Origin: Phytoseiulus persimilis
Taxonomy: Eukaryota; Arthropoda; Arachnida; Mesostigmata; Phytoseiidae
Length of the DNA: 64,000 nt
Assembly: GCA_037576195.1 (NCBI GenBank)
Contig: CM075102.1
Location: forward strand, 3,658,001-3,722,000
Reading direction: 5' to 3'
Position numbers and translations under genes: made by a program. The notes under the pieces are model-generated. The model did not search any database, had not been told where the DNA came from, and was given only the letters and a program-made list of their open reading frames with translations. Within the stretch, counting starts at the first letter, position 1. Each line of letters opens with the position of its first letter. This document shows positions 11,628 to 20,136 of the stretch, piece after piece.

Positions 11628-13112
11628 ATGGCTACGCAAAGACGAGAAGGCACCTTGGAAAGTCTCGTCGAAGAATTCGGCACGGACTTCTTCATCATCA
11701 TTGGAGACTCCATCAAATGCGGTCTGTGCTCGACAACCTTTGAAAAACCCCGAAGATTCAGTCTCGTACAGCATCTGACGACGAAGAAGCACGAAAAGTC
11801 TCTGCGACTTCACCAAATTTCTCTCGAAAGAAGGCAGGCTGATCAGTCCTCAAATGAAGGTGAATCACAAGGGAGACAATTTTCCGGAGAGTTATGCGAA
11901 GCTTTCTTGAAGGCTGACATACCTCTAGAAAAACTCCAGAACGAATCTTTGAAGAATTTCCTCGAGTCCTGGTCCGGCCAGCATGTCCCTAGTCCAACGT
12001 CGTTACGTGAACGTCACTTGTCGCCGCTGTATGACAAGACCCTCGAAAGCATCAGATCTGCTATCGGAGAGTCCCCGATCTGGATCTCAATCGACGAGAC
12101 CACCGACTCATGTGGGAGGTACGTGGCCAATGTACTGGTCGGGAGATTGATGCCGAACGAGCCGAGTAGGAGTTACCTCTTGGCGTGCGAACAATTAGAG
12201 AAGACGAATTCAACCAAAATCGCACAGCTTTTCTGTCGCAGCTTATCAATTTTATGGCGTGGAGAAACGAACCACGACCGTGTTCTCCTTTTCGTAACTG
12301 ACGCAGCCTCTCATATGAAGAAGTCAGCTTGTACGTTGCAAGGACTGTTTCCAAAAATGGTCCATGTGACTTGCGTAGCGCACGGGTTACATAGAATTGC
12401 AGATGAAGTCAGGCTGACCTTCCCCAACGTTTATCTGCTCATTTCAAGGATCAAAAAGGTCTTTTTGAAGGCCCCCTCCCGAATCGTCGCGGTCAGAGCG
12501 GCTCTAGAAATTTCGCTCCCCGCCTCTCGTATATTCACAAGGTGGGGCACATGGCTTGAAGCCGCGACGTACTACGCAGAAAACTTCGAACAGATCCACG
12601 GCTTCGTCTGCGATCAGCTTGATCCGACCGACGCCGCCGCTATCGCGAAGGCTCAGGAGATACTAAGGATACCCGCCGTGAAAACCGAACTTGCGACGAT
12701 TCGGACCTTCTTCGGCGCTTTACCGGGACTCATTACGAGGCTTGAGACTCGAGACATGTCCCTCCTCGACGCCGTGGCAATCATTGAAGACTTTGGAGCG
12801 ACGATGAATAACATCAAGGCTCGGCGTTTATTGGGTGTTCGCGAGAAGACCGAGAAAGTCTTCGAGAACAACCCTGGATATCAGCAACTACGTCTGATAG
12901 CTCGGTCCCTGCAGGGTGAATGCAGCGAAGAAATCTCGAAGGCCGTTCAAGCTTTCAGTGCGGACGACGTCTCGAGGCTAACTTACGCCCCCATCACTTC
13001 CGTAGAAGTTGAGCGCACGTTCTCAAGGTTCAAATCCTTCCTGCGAGACAATCGGAGAGCATTTGAGTTCGAGAACTTGAAGAAGTACATCGTCGTGTTG
13101 TGTAACCAATGA
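11628..13112 (+). CDS. hAT-family transposase, apparently intact
   Basis: This 494-aa protein would cut and paste the surrounding element in the nucleus. An N-terminal zinc-finger of BED-like spacing is visible (C31-x2-C34 ... H49-x5-H55). The RNase-H-like catalytic core shows the first Asp in WISIDETTDS (D156), the second in LLFVTDAASH (D225), the conserved CxxH of the insertion domain in CVAHGLH (C249, H252), an RW motif (RWGTW, 305-306), and the catalytic Glu in the C-terminal VEVERTFSRFKSFL (probably E462). The last 35 residues resemble the hAT dimerisation region. There are no internal stops or frameshifts, in contrast to every other transposase in the window. The ATG at 11628 was chosen because it is the first in frame and leaves the zinc finger whole. 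The protein is shorter than many hAT transposases (about 600-700 aa) but lacks none of the usual motifs. Some hosts have domesticated such proteins, but the intact ends argue for a live transposon. Confidence 0.93.
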   Translation: MATQRREGTLESLVEEFGTDFFIIIGDSIKCGLCSTTFEKPRRFSLVQHLTTKKHEKSLRLHQISLERRQADQSSNEGESQGRQFSGELCEAFLKADIPLEKLQNESLKNFLESWSGQHVPSPTSLRERHLSPLYDKTLESIRSAIGESPIWISIDETTDSCGRYVANVLVGRLMPNEPSRSYLLACEQLEKTNSTKIAQLFCRSLSILWRGETNHDRVLLFVTDAASHMKKSACTLQGLFPKMVHVTCVAHGLHRIADEVRLTFPNVYLLISRIKKVFLKAPSRIVAVRAALEISLPASRIFTRWGTWLEAATYYAENFEQIHGFVCDQLDPTDAAAIAKAQEILRIPAVKTELATIRTFFGALPGLITRLETRDMSLLDAVAIIEDFGATMNNIKARRLLGVREKTEKVFENNPGYQQLRLIARSLQGECSEEISKAVQAFSADDVSRLTYAPITSVEVERTFSRFKSFLRDNRRAFEFENLKKYIVVLCNQ

Positions 13113-13559
13113 GGAATTTCGTCGATCCTCGAGAATGAAACCTGAATTTACGCTTTCAAACTTGAGTAGTTTTTGACATCATGAGGTGATGATGGCTCAA
13201 CAAATGAGGTGATCAACAGGTGTGTTGGCTGAACTTTCCATCACCGCACAAAGTCCAATAGTTATCATAGTTATCTTCCCCGGAATGCATATTTCTCCAC
13301 TGCTTTTTCGTCATTCGTCCTTGATCCACCCGCAGTCTCAGCATTGCGCAATTTCCTCCTCGGAAGGTCTATTCTTGAGCTATGAACTTCACTGCATCAT
13401 CGCAAACCCGAGTCGAACTCGACGCGAAACCTTCAACTCCGCTCACATCGGCGGACCCCAGGCATCTGATAGCAAGAACTGCACTCGACAAGCTGCACTC
13501 TCGTGGAATATCTCGAGCCATCTCAGAAATCTGAACCTAGCGAATATTTTCTGTGCAGA

Positions 13560-13680
13560 TGTAAACATGAAATATTCTGCATATCCCGAATATTCGGCTC
13601 ATGTTCTGTGCATATTTACTGCATATTCTGTGCATATTCCGTGCATATTCTGTGCATATTTCTTGCATATTTTCGTGCAT
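13560..13680. repeat. TGCATATT subterminal repeats, right side of hAT
   Basis: About ten copies of GTGCATATT/CTGCATATT lie within 120 bp upstream of the right terminus, matching the TGCATATT-type motifs at 11060-11170. Confidence 0.85.
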
Positions 13681-13696
13681 AGAGTTTCGGGCCCTA

Positions 13697-13704
13697 GTCA
13701 TCAC
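13697..13704. repeat. 8-bp target-site duplication, right copy
   Basis: GTCATCAC follows the terminal CGGGCCCTA and is identical to 11031-11038. Confidence 0.93.
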
Positions 13705-13830
13705 ACAAGATGTCACAGTTCTAGAAGCAATTCATTTCTCTTCAATCGCTCAGCACCTAAATCCAGATTCTCAGCCAGAGTACGCTCATGAGACGCAACG
13801 CTTTCTCGAAAAATCATACGTTTCGGAAAA

Positions 13831-13893
13831 TTGCGGTTAGATGCGGTTACAACCGCCATTCGCTCGCGGTTATTGCGGTTATTAACCGCGGTC
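13831..13893 (-). repeat. AACCGC subterminal repeat cluster, right
   Basis: The inverted GCGGTT motif occurs six times, with AACCGCGG at 13884, mirroring the cluster at 10050-10186. Confidence 0.75.
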
Positions 13894-13915
13894 AAATGAC
13901 CGTTGCGAAGCCTAG

Positions 13916-14045
13916 TGACCATACGTTCCGGAGTCCAGGGAGGTGATTCCGGGGTCGATATGACTGTACTTTTCAGGTCCAGGGACGTGATGCCGGAGTC
14001 CACCTGGCCATTCTTCTGGGAGTCTGAGGAGGTGGTTAGTGGAAA
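13916..14045 (-). repeat. Diverged cluster of the 45-bp satellite family (about 2.5 units)
   Basis: Units read TGACCATACGTTCCGGAGTC, GGTGATTCCGGGGTCGATA, then two further degenerate copies spaced about 45 bp apart. The core GTGATTCCG-x-TCTGACCAT is the inverse of the large array at 31.3-38.0 kb. The cluster starts immediately outside the presumed end of the AACCGC element. Confidence 0.75.
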
Positions 14046-14918
14046 AAAAGGTTGATTCGTATTCGAGAAGGTGATAGGCAATCCACGAGGAGGGCTTCAG
14101 AAACAATCGGAGAAACAATGCTACGTCGATTTTAAGAACCTGGAAGTCACAAGAAAAAATCTCCAACGAAGTGTGGCTGCTTACTCTCAATGTAGTCCGA
14201 GCTGTGTGAGTTTGAACGCCTCCGGAATCTGAAAAAATGCAAGGTGGGCTGAATCAAGACTTCGTCTGCCCTTTAGCTTCTGAAATCTGACAGGGAGCTT
14301 TCCACCCACCCTGATATCATCTGTCCTCACCCCGGATCATCTGTGACTCTTTATCGGCGAGTGAAGAAAATCCCTCCGGAGTAGCAAGGTTTCTTCCTCT
14401 AACAGTGAAGTGTTCTTTACTCTGAGTCCTCCTCCTTCCGCTCGCGGTGTCTCAGGGACTGCATTACGCATTTCTTCTGGGATCACCAGAGCCGGCTGCG
14501 AATGAGCTCCAGACACGCACTATGCGGCGCTTCAGTGCCAGATTCATCAAGCTGGAGAGCAAACCACGGAGCGAGCAGCTCACACGCACGACGAAGTGAA
14601 TCAATGTCAAATCCATTGAACTGGAGCGAAACCAACGAGAAAGGCTCCTGAAACAGCCGAATGAATTTTTCGATCTGCTAGAATGCTCAAACATCCAAGT
14701 CAACGATTTAGAACAGTGACCAACGGAGTACAATACGGGAATGTGACTGCATGCATCGATCTGCCGAATGAGAATATGGTTTTGGGAATGATGCTGAGTC
14801 GATCAAGAGGGAGATAATGCGCATGTGCCGGCCGCGCGCCGACCCGAGTCGGCCGAACGAAGCTCAGTCGGTTGGCTTTATGGTCGGAAACAAAACTGCT
14901 AGGGCTGCTTCACATGTT
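14046..14918. other. Intergenic, nothing recognised
   Basis: Short frames only. No domain, transposon end or RNA gene was seen. Confidence 0.45.
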
Positions 14919-14923
14919 TTATT
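14918..14923 (-). promoter_or_regulatory. AATAAA poly(A) signal
   Basis: On the minus strand AATAAA overlaps the TAA stop of the receptor-like exon, supporting this as the 3' end of a transcript. Confidence 0.5.
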
Positions 14924-15140
14924 CAATGTTCGTTAGGCTGGTGTTTTTGTCCATGGAGATGTCGGTTATGAAGTCGAACGCGCCGTTACACATTTCTTGC
15001 ATGCAGCAACAATGCATGACATTGGATCCATTTTTCAGTTTGTTAGGGACACATGCTCTTTGTTCAGCGTTGTTATTTGCAGCTATCGCGCATTCATTCG
15101 TGTCCTCTTCTCTCGCGGCCCAGCAGCCGGGAGCCGTCAT
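14919..15140 (-). CDS. Terminal exon resembling a TGF-beta/BMP type II receptor ectodomain
   Basis: The exon shows the cysteine layout of the activin-receptor extracellular fold: GCW, then NEC, then AC, then NG followed by HCCCMQEMCN. This matches the order GCW-EC-C-NG-CCC-CN seen in BMP and activin type II receptors, a small three-finger ligand-binding module outside the cell. A good splice acceptor on the minus strand (CCCCGTTCCAG) precedes ATGACGGCTCCC, and the reading frame closes at a TAA overlapping AATAAA. No transmembrane segment or kinase follows, so the transcript would end right after the ectodomain. Two potential N-glycosylation sites (NGS, NTS) are present. It pairs best with the upstream minus-strand exon at 15304-15723. 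Alternatives are a decayed duplicate exon of a true receptor or another secreted three-finger protein. Confidence 0.55.
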   Translation of the reverse strand: MTAPGCWAAREEDTNECAIAANNNAEQRACVPNKLKNGSNVMHCCCMQEMCNGAFDFITDISMDKNTSLTNIE

Positions 15141-15181
15141 CTGGAACGGGGTGAATGAATTCAATTTCCAGTTATCCCGAG

Positions 15182-15221
15182 CAGGGGCGTACCCAGCTTT
15201 TTTTTGGGGGGGGGGGGGGGG
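15182..15221 (+). mobile_element. Terminal fragment of a MITE (CAGGGGCGTACCCAGC plus G16)
   Basis: CAGGGGCGTACCCAGC followed by a T-run and 16 G is the signature end of common arthropod hAT-type MITEs. It lies in the presumed intron between the two receptor-like exons. No matching inverted end was found nearby, so it is a fragment or a solo end. The homopolymer may also mark an assembly weak point. Confidence 0.55.
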
Positions 15222-15303
15222 CAAGGATGTGATGATTTTCATGACGCAATTTTCCTGATTAGACTGAATCTTTGTGGAACTTTTCCGTCCATTAAAGTAG
15301 AAT

Positions 15304-15723
15304 ATAATCCACCCTTCCCAATATTATCGAAGAGTTTCGGGGAGGGCATGGCTCCCCTGCTTCAATCGCTCCGTCCAAGAAGTTGCACCTAAACTTCAAG
15401 TCTTCAGAGCCGCTCGTCGGTCCACCGGAGCCGACTCCTTCGGCGGCCGCTTCCGACCTCTCCTGACGGTAAAGCGTCCAACATCCGACGCCGATGGAAG
15501 TGAGGAGAAGAAGCCCCATGGTGAAGCACAATGACTTGACTAAAGCACCACCGCTTTCCCTTGCTCCTTGATGATGGAACGAGGAGCTCCTCAGAACCTG
15601 TCCGTTCCGATCAGCACTCAGAGGCCCACCTCTCATGCCGAAATTTATGTTGTACGCAGCCTGTAGTTCTGGGACCGGCACCACGGTGAATCTGGAAGGC
15701 TTGCTGCTAGGAATCATCGTCAT
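15304..15723 (-). CDS. First exon of a putative type II membrane protein with an RFxV motif
   Basis: The frame starts at ATG (15723, context CTAACATG). The N-terminal part holds SRFTVVPVPEL, which fits the RFxV docking motif used by SPAK/OSR1-type kinases. A single hydrophobic segment (LCFTMGLLLLTSIGVGCW) follows at about residues 67-84, preceded by basic residues, giving a likely type II orientation with the C-terminus outside. After it come a Gly/Ser/Ala-rich stem and a Cys-containing stretch (FRCNFLDG, EPCPPRN). An AGG|GTGGAT donor at about 15303 keeps phase 0 with the downstream exon beginning MTAPGCW; an alternative donor after TTTAG (15388) would be out of phase. The neighbour on the same strand carries a receptor-like cysteine domain, so the product may be a membrane-anchored ectodomain. 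No close family is recognised, and the join to exon 2 is inferred. Confidence 0.5.
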
Positions 15724-16984
15724 GTTAGGTCGCTTGAATGCTGAATCAGAGTGAGTGCGCGACGAAGATGCACTCGGAGTCTTTGCCGAGTCCGGAGGAG
15801 GCTGCCGAATAAGAGGCGACGGTTAGGAATGCCGATGTGGAGTTTGTTCTCACCGCAGCTCTTCCCACTCCTGATTAGTTCAGATCTTCTCTGCGGAATC
15901 GTTCAGCATTGGACTGAGAACCGGTAGACGGGAGGCTCTGCGGTCTAGAAATTGACTCGAAATTACAGAGCGAGAGTTCGAGAAATCTCAGCAGTATCTC
16001 AGGAATCAACCCTTCGGACTCCGAACTCCGTATTCGGGTGCTACCAATACCCCCGAGACATTCGTGCGCATTTCCGCGCTTCACTCGAGAATTTCAAGCA
16101 TCGCGCCGCGACTTAAGGTAAATCCGTTAACTAGAACGAGCGCTTTGGCTTGTCTGCGCGTCACTCAAGTCTCCATCAACCATTCATTTTTGAGACCCGT
16201 GGAGCCTCAGTGCTATCTTGCTGGACAATTAGGCTCGAATGAAGCCCGGAGGATGGGGGAAGCCGCTGGAACAGATTGGTTTCAGAACACTTGGCTTTTC
16301 TGAGCGCTTTCACCGAATCCCCTCCCGAATCCGAACCAGATATCGGATCCCCGGACCGATCCAAACAAAACGCTGAAGTCGGGACTTGGGAGCTTCAATG
16401 TGCTCGCACGCAAGCGGGTGATTCGCCGCTCAATTTGGGTAAGGTAGATGCTTAGCATGGGCTGCAAGTCTCATGTTCATGTTCTTTGAAACTGTCGGCG
16501 CTTCTGGGGCTCTTCTGACTACATCCGAGGATATCAAATTTCAAAGTCGCGGTTCAAGATCTTTTGGATTTTGACCCTCTGATTCCGCGTCTGCCGCGTG
16601 ACATCCAGGCGAAAACAAGTCGTTTCGAGGGAAAACAATCGAAATTCGCCCGCGTAGAGCTTGAAGCATCGTCCGAGCAAAATCAGGATTCTGGCTCTTT
16701 GCTTAGGCTGTGGAAAGCGGACCGTGGGACAAGTCGGTATTTCCAGGTCAGGCTAGATGCGAAGATCAACAACTCAGGCATGCCGAGTTGGCGATTGGGA
16801 GAGGGAAACTCAAGAGGAGGAACTCCGAAAAGAGTCACAAGGCACTGGAACTCGCGGAGGGTGGTACAGCATAGCGAGTATCGAGGACCCGGTGGTAAAG
16901 GGAGGATGACATGCAGCGATCGCTGCTAACAAAGCCTCAAAACGTGCGAGTCTATCCAAACTGTATCTCCCGTGAACTCCAAAA
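15724..16984. other. Intergenic; one dispersed repeat
   Basis: No gene was recognised. The segment near 16780-16850 (TGCCGAGTTGGCGATTGGGA, then CAAGGCACTGGAA) is homologous to 6956-7020, so it belongs to a dispersed repeat of unknown type. Confidence 0.5.
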
Positions 16985-17360
16985 CTACGTATCCAACTGG
17001 GAGGCTATAGTAACACATTGTTCTTTGTTCCTGCACTTGTTACGCCTCCTCGTGCACTCGATCGTCTGAGTTTGAACTCCGGTTACTGGGTTGACCAAAG
17101 GGTTATTGACCATAAGGTGACGGTACCCGAAAGCTTGCTGAAGAGCAGGCTGGTACCCGCTACAATAATCACTGTGAATGATGGAGCCAGGTTCGATGTG
17201 CTCCTGAATCGCGCGGAGCAGGGTCGGAGCTACGCGATGAGTAACGGCTGTCACGAAGTACCGTTAGTCGTCGCGGCAGATTCCACCGAGTACCCATTGT
17301 TGGGGAGAAAAGGCTTCAATCGATTTCTACAATACGACTTGGGCCACCTGCCTCAGGCTT
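16985..17360 (-). pseudogene. Merlin (IS1016/ISXO2-like) transposase fragment
   Basis: A minus-strand frame encodes TLLRAIQEHIEPGSIIHSDY followed by VNPVTGVQTQTIE, the conserved C-terminal half of the DDE domain shared by bacterial IS1595/ISXO2 transposases and eukaryotic Merlin transposons. Upstream on the same strand, in other frames, IVEID and GGICRDD*RYF match the preceding part of the domain. There is a stop at the Glu after IVEID, another before RYF, and at least one frameshift. The Asp of HSDY is kept, but the fragment is short and cannot make a functional enzyme. Terminal repeats were not identified. Confidence 0.8.
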
Positions 17361-18099
17361 GACGCCTGAGATGATTGGAACAGAGTTCGCGCAGGGTTGT
17401 GCCCCCTCATGGTGAGCATCTACCTGCATCGACTGGGATCACCTTTCATAAGGTTTAGTTCTTATTCAGCCAATTACCCCCTTAGACTTCGAAAAGTACG
17501 GTCGGAACAATCTCGTGATTGCCTCCATAGACTTGGAAAAAAAGGATAAAGGACTTACATCTCATCCCTGCTGTCCGAGGGGATTTCTTAGAGGTCCACG
17601 CCTGAGAAAAAATAAACATCAGTGTAGGGTGAATTTCGCGTGAAAACGTTGTTTTCTCTATGTGCATGCGATGTCGGGAGAGGGTGTCAGCTTCATGATG
17701 GTGCACGGTTGTTGTTTGCGGGAGGCGGCTTGTGAGGTCACCAGCTCTTTGCTCGTTGAACTCGTCATTGTTGTCGTGTTCGGTTAAGCATTCTATCTGA
17801 CGGAAGCTGATGTTCATTGTGATTGTTCACATGCAGATGAGTCGCACATACATACAGTGGTATGGAAATATGATAAGTGGGACATCCATGTTTCTGATAA
17901 GACCAAGAAATCCGATCGGGACAAAATCGGATCTGTCGCATCATCATTCGCGTGCGCTGCTAGGCTTGCACATTGATATTGACCAATTTGCTTTTCTATC
18001 GTCTGCTAAGAATTTTTTTACATCGGTTGTTATGGTCGGGAAGCGGTGAGCTTCTCGTCTCGCATATTCGTTCCGGAATTCCGGACTTCTCGAATTGTT
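17361..18099. other. Stretch between Merlin and Helitron relics
   Basis: No gene was recognised. The 3' end of the minus-strand Helitron should fall here or just above, but I could not identify a confident CTRR end with hairpin. Confidence 0.4.
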
Positions 18100-18119
18100 G
18101 GAGTCTCGGAACCATGTGC

Positions 18120-19059
18120 ATGAGAAAAAACGAATTTATCGATTTCATTCGTAAGGAAAAGGCCTCGAAGCTACGTCACTCTATCGAGAGCCACGTGAAC
18201 CAGTTGTTGCTTATGATTCTCTTCGTTGTCATGAACGATCTGATCGAAGGTTCCTCCTTGCGACTTGTGGATTGTTAATGCGCAAGCTGACAAGAGCGGG
18301 AATTGGAGTCGGCTACATTTGATTCTAGTTTGTACTTTTATACTTGCTGTTCGTAATTCTATTGGTACCCATTTCTCTTTGAGAACTTCTGATTTGGAAC
18401 GGATATGTGTTCTGTATTTCAACCGTTTCAGACATCCCATATAGTCGGTGTCGAATTCTAGCCATACACGTTTCGACCTGTTGTCGTCACGCGAGCTTGG
18501 GCAATGTTCAACGTGACGTAACTTGCCTATGGCTCCGTTAACCAATCCATCTTCCACGTCTATATTCATTGTTAGCATTCACTGAATGTGATACTGTAGG
18601 GCAGATTGCCTGTGTATTGACATTTCATGCGATAAACAATTCCGATCGCCTCTCGTCTTTCGATAGAGTGAGCCGAAAAGCGGCATGAACAGTCACTCCG
18701 TTTACCCCGACCGCTGCTTTGCCCGTTGTTGCTGTCGCTATGTATGCATAGCTCAATGAATTATGCTGATGAGTATAGCGATTGTATGTTCCCATTGAAG
18801 CTTTCAAAGTGGATGTTTTCCCACAACCCGCTGGACCTGTCAGAAAAATTTGGATTGGTTCCCGGTTTGGATCGTGTAGGCAATGTATGACTTCCGATAT
18901 AAGTTCGCGTTGCTCGGCATTTGTTTGACGCATCGAGGCGCGATAGTCCTCTTTGCTCATGCAATTACTTCTGGGTCTCATCACGCTCACAGATGTTGGG
19001 ATTGTATGTTCAATCCCGTGTTGTTCTTGCGGTAGTTGCGGTATGTTATGATTTCGCAT
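18120..19059 (-). pseudogene. Helitron Pif1-like helicase domain, broken
   Basis: The Walker A motif GPAGCGKTS and the following TTGKAAVGVNGVTVHAAF appear in the 19059-18625 frame. The C-terminal helicase motifs, including SACALTIHKSQGGTF and VHVALDRVT, appear in the 18578-18171 frame. A stop (TAG) directly follows RVT, yet LRGLFLTNEIDKF continues in the same frame, so one codon truncates an otherwise recognisable Pif1 C-terminus. A gap and frame change separate the two halves, and the middle helicase motifs are lost or degraded. In an active Helitron this domain unwinds DNA during rolling-circle transposition. Confidence 0.88.
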
Positions 19060-19201
19060 CTTTTATGACGTTAATAACGCGATTGTCATCTACAGGTTCG
19101 TCGTCAATCCTGCCCCAGCATCTCCATCGTTTCCTTCATTCTTGTTGGATTCTTCCCCAGGGCTATACCACGCTGCGAATTGCGCTAGCGTCATATCCTT
19201 A

Positions 19202-20136
19202 CTATATATGATTCGCTCCGTCTGTCAGTTCGTTTGTCAGTTTGTCCGCACTCCTCCAGAAATACATACAGGGTGCTTCCGGGGCCAATCTGACCATAAC
19301 TCTCCAAGTCCAGAGAAGTGATTTCGGGACCAATTTGACCATTACTTCCCAAGTCTGGAAGTGAGAGAAGTACCTCGATGCCGCGGAACGCTGTCTAACC
19401 GCGCCGCGACGGGTTTTCAATGCCACTTTGCTCATGACCTGAGTTTGATTGAATTCTGGATTCGCTCCATGTATCATTGTCAGTTCTCGATGCAATTGAC
19501 TTATTCCTCGATTGGATTTGTTGACATACTCAACAACGTAGGTGGCACAGGTATACGGATCGAGTATGATTTGCAGATCCATGTTCGAATCCAGCACGGA
19601 CGCTATCCAAGGGTTGAATGGGTTCACGTAGATTTGAGTCATATATCTCTCTTGAACATCATAGATGGGCGCTTCAAGCTTGATCTCACCAAGTGTGAGT
19701 ATTGGCCGTAATTGCACTTGATATCGGCTGAAAAAGCATGAATCGCGCCGTGGGCTCCTGTTTCTAGTAGAATGCGCGTGTTAGCTACTTTGTTCTCGAG
19801 AAAATTCCGCCGTTGGTCCTGCACATGCAAAGGCATCAGTACTCTTGTTTGAAACATGTGCCAATAGGGGATATCGGAGCGGCAGTAACTCCCGCCCCGT
19901 TTTGTACAGGTGAATGTGTGAGTGTGAGTTTGATTCCGTATCATACTCAGTTCCGATAGATCATCTTCATCTACGCTACACAAACCAGTGATCATCTGTA
20001 TCGTGCGTGGCATATTTCCCGACACGAAGTCGCGATCTTCAATCATTCCGCGAGTTATGTTTTCCATAGAGCGCAGGGATCTATACATGTTTTGTATCGC
20101 GTCTCGGACCGTGATTCGAATATTCTTCATAGCCAT
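19202..20136 (-). pseudogene. Helitron Rep region, frameshifted
   Basis: HTHTFTCTKRG and a downstream NPFNPWIASVLDSNMDLQII, DPYTCATYVVEYVNKSNRGIS are conserved in Helitron Rep proteins. Two frames (20136-19639 and 19717-19202) must be combined, so there is a frameshift near 19.7 kb. A clear HUH active-site motif was not found, and the expected position is disrupted. About 100 bp near 19262-19365 resemble two units of the 45-bp satellite family, where the protein loses similarity to Rep. Confidence 0.8.
19262..19365 (-). repeat. Two diverged 45-bp satellite units inside the Helitron
   Basis: TTCCGGGGCCAATCTGACCA and TTTCGGGACCAATTTGACCA are spaced about 45-50 bp apart, with CAAGTC linkers as in the cluster at 24.5 kb. 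Confidence 0.75.

Larger units (their letters stand above)
11039..13696 (+). mobile_element. Structurally complete autonomous hAT DNA transposon, 2658 bp
   Basis: The left end TAGGGCCCGAAAATCTATGC and the right end, read inverted, TAGGGCCCGAAACTCTATGC, match over 21 bp with one mismatch. A perfect 8-bp duplication GTCATCAC flanks the element. Both subterminal regions are AT-rich and packed with TGCATATT-like motifs (11060-11170; 13570-13680), the usual transposase-binding context. A single uninterrupted 494-codon transposase gene occupies the middle. Perfect target duplication, near-identical ends and an intact gene together indicate a recent insertion that may still be mobile. Confidence 0.95.
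10043..13914. mobile_element. Probable hAT-like element with AACCGC subterminal repeats, host of the nested hAT
   Basis: The left boundary TAGGCTTTGCAA (10043) is matched by an inverted TTGCGAAGCCTA ending at 13914. Just inside each end are clusters of AACCGC / ATAACCGCGGTTAT motifs (about 10057-10185 on the left, 13831-13893 on the right, where they read GCGGTT), a typical arrangement of subterminal transposase-binding repeats. The complete hAT element at 11039-13696 lies between them, so without it this element is about 1.2 kb and has no coding capacity that I recognise. The flanking 8-mers (GTGGCAGG, GTGACCAT) do not match, so the exact ends or integrity are uncertain. Confidence 0.5.
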
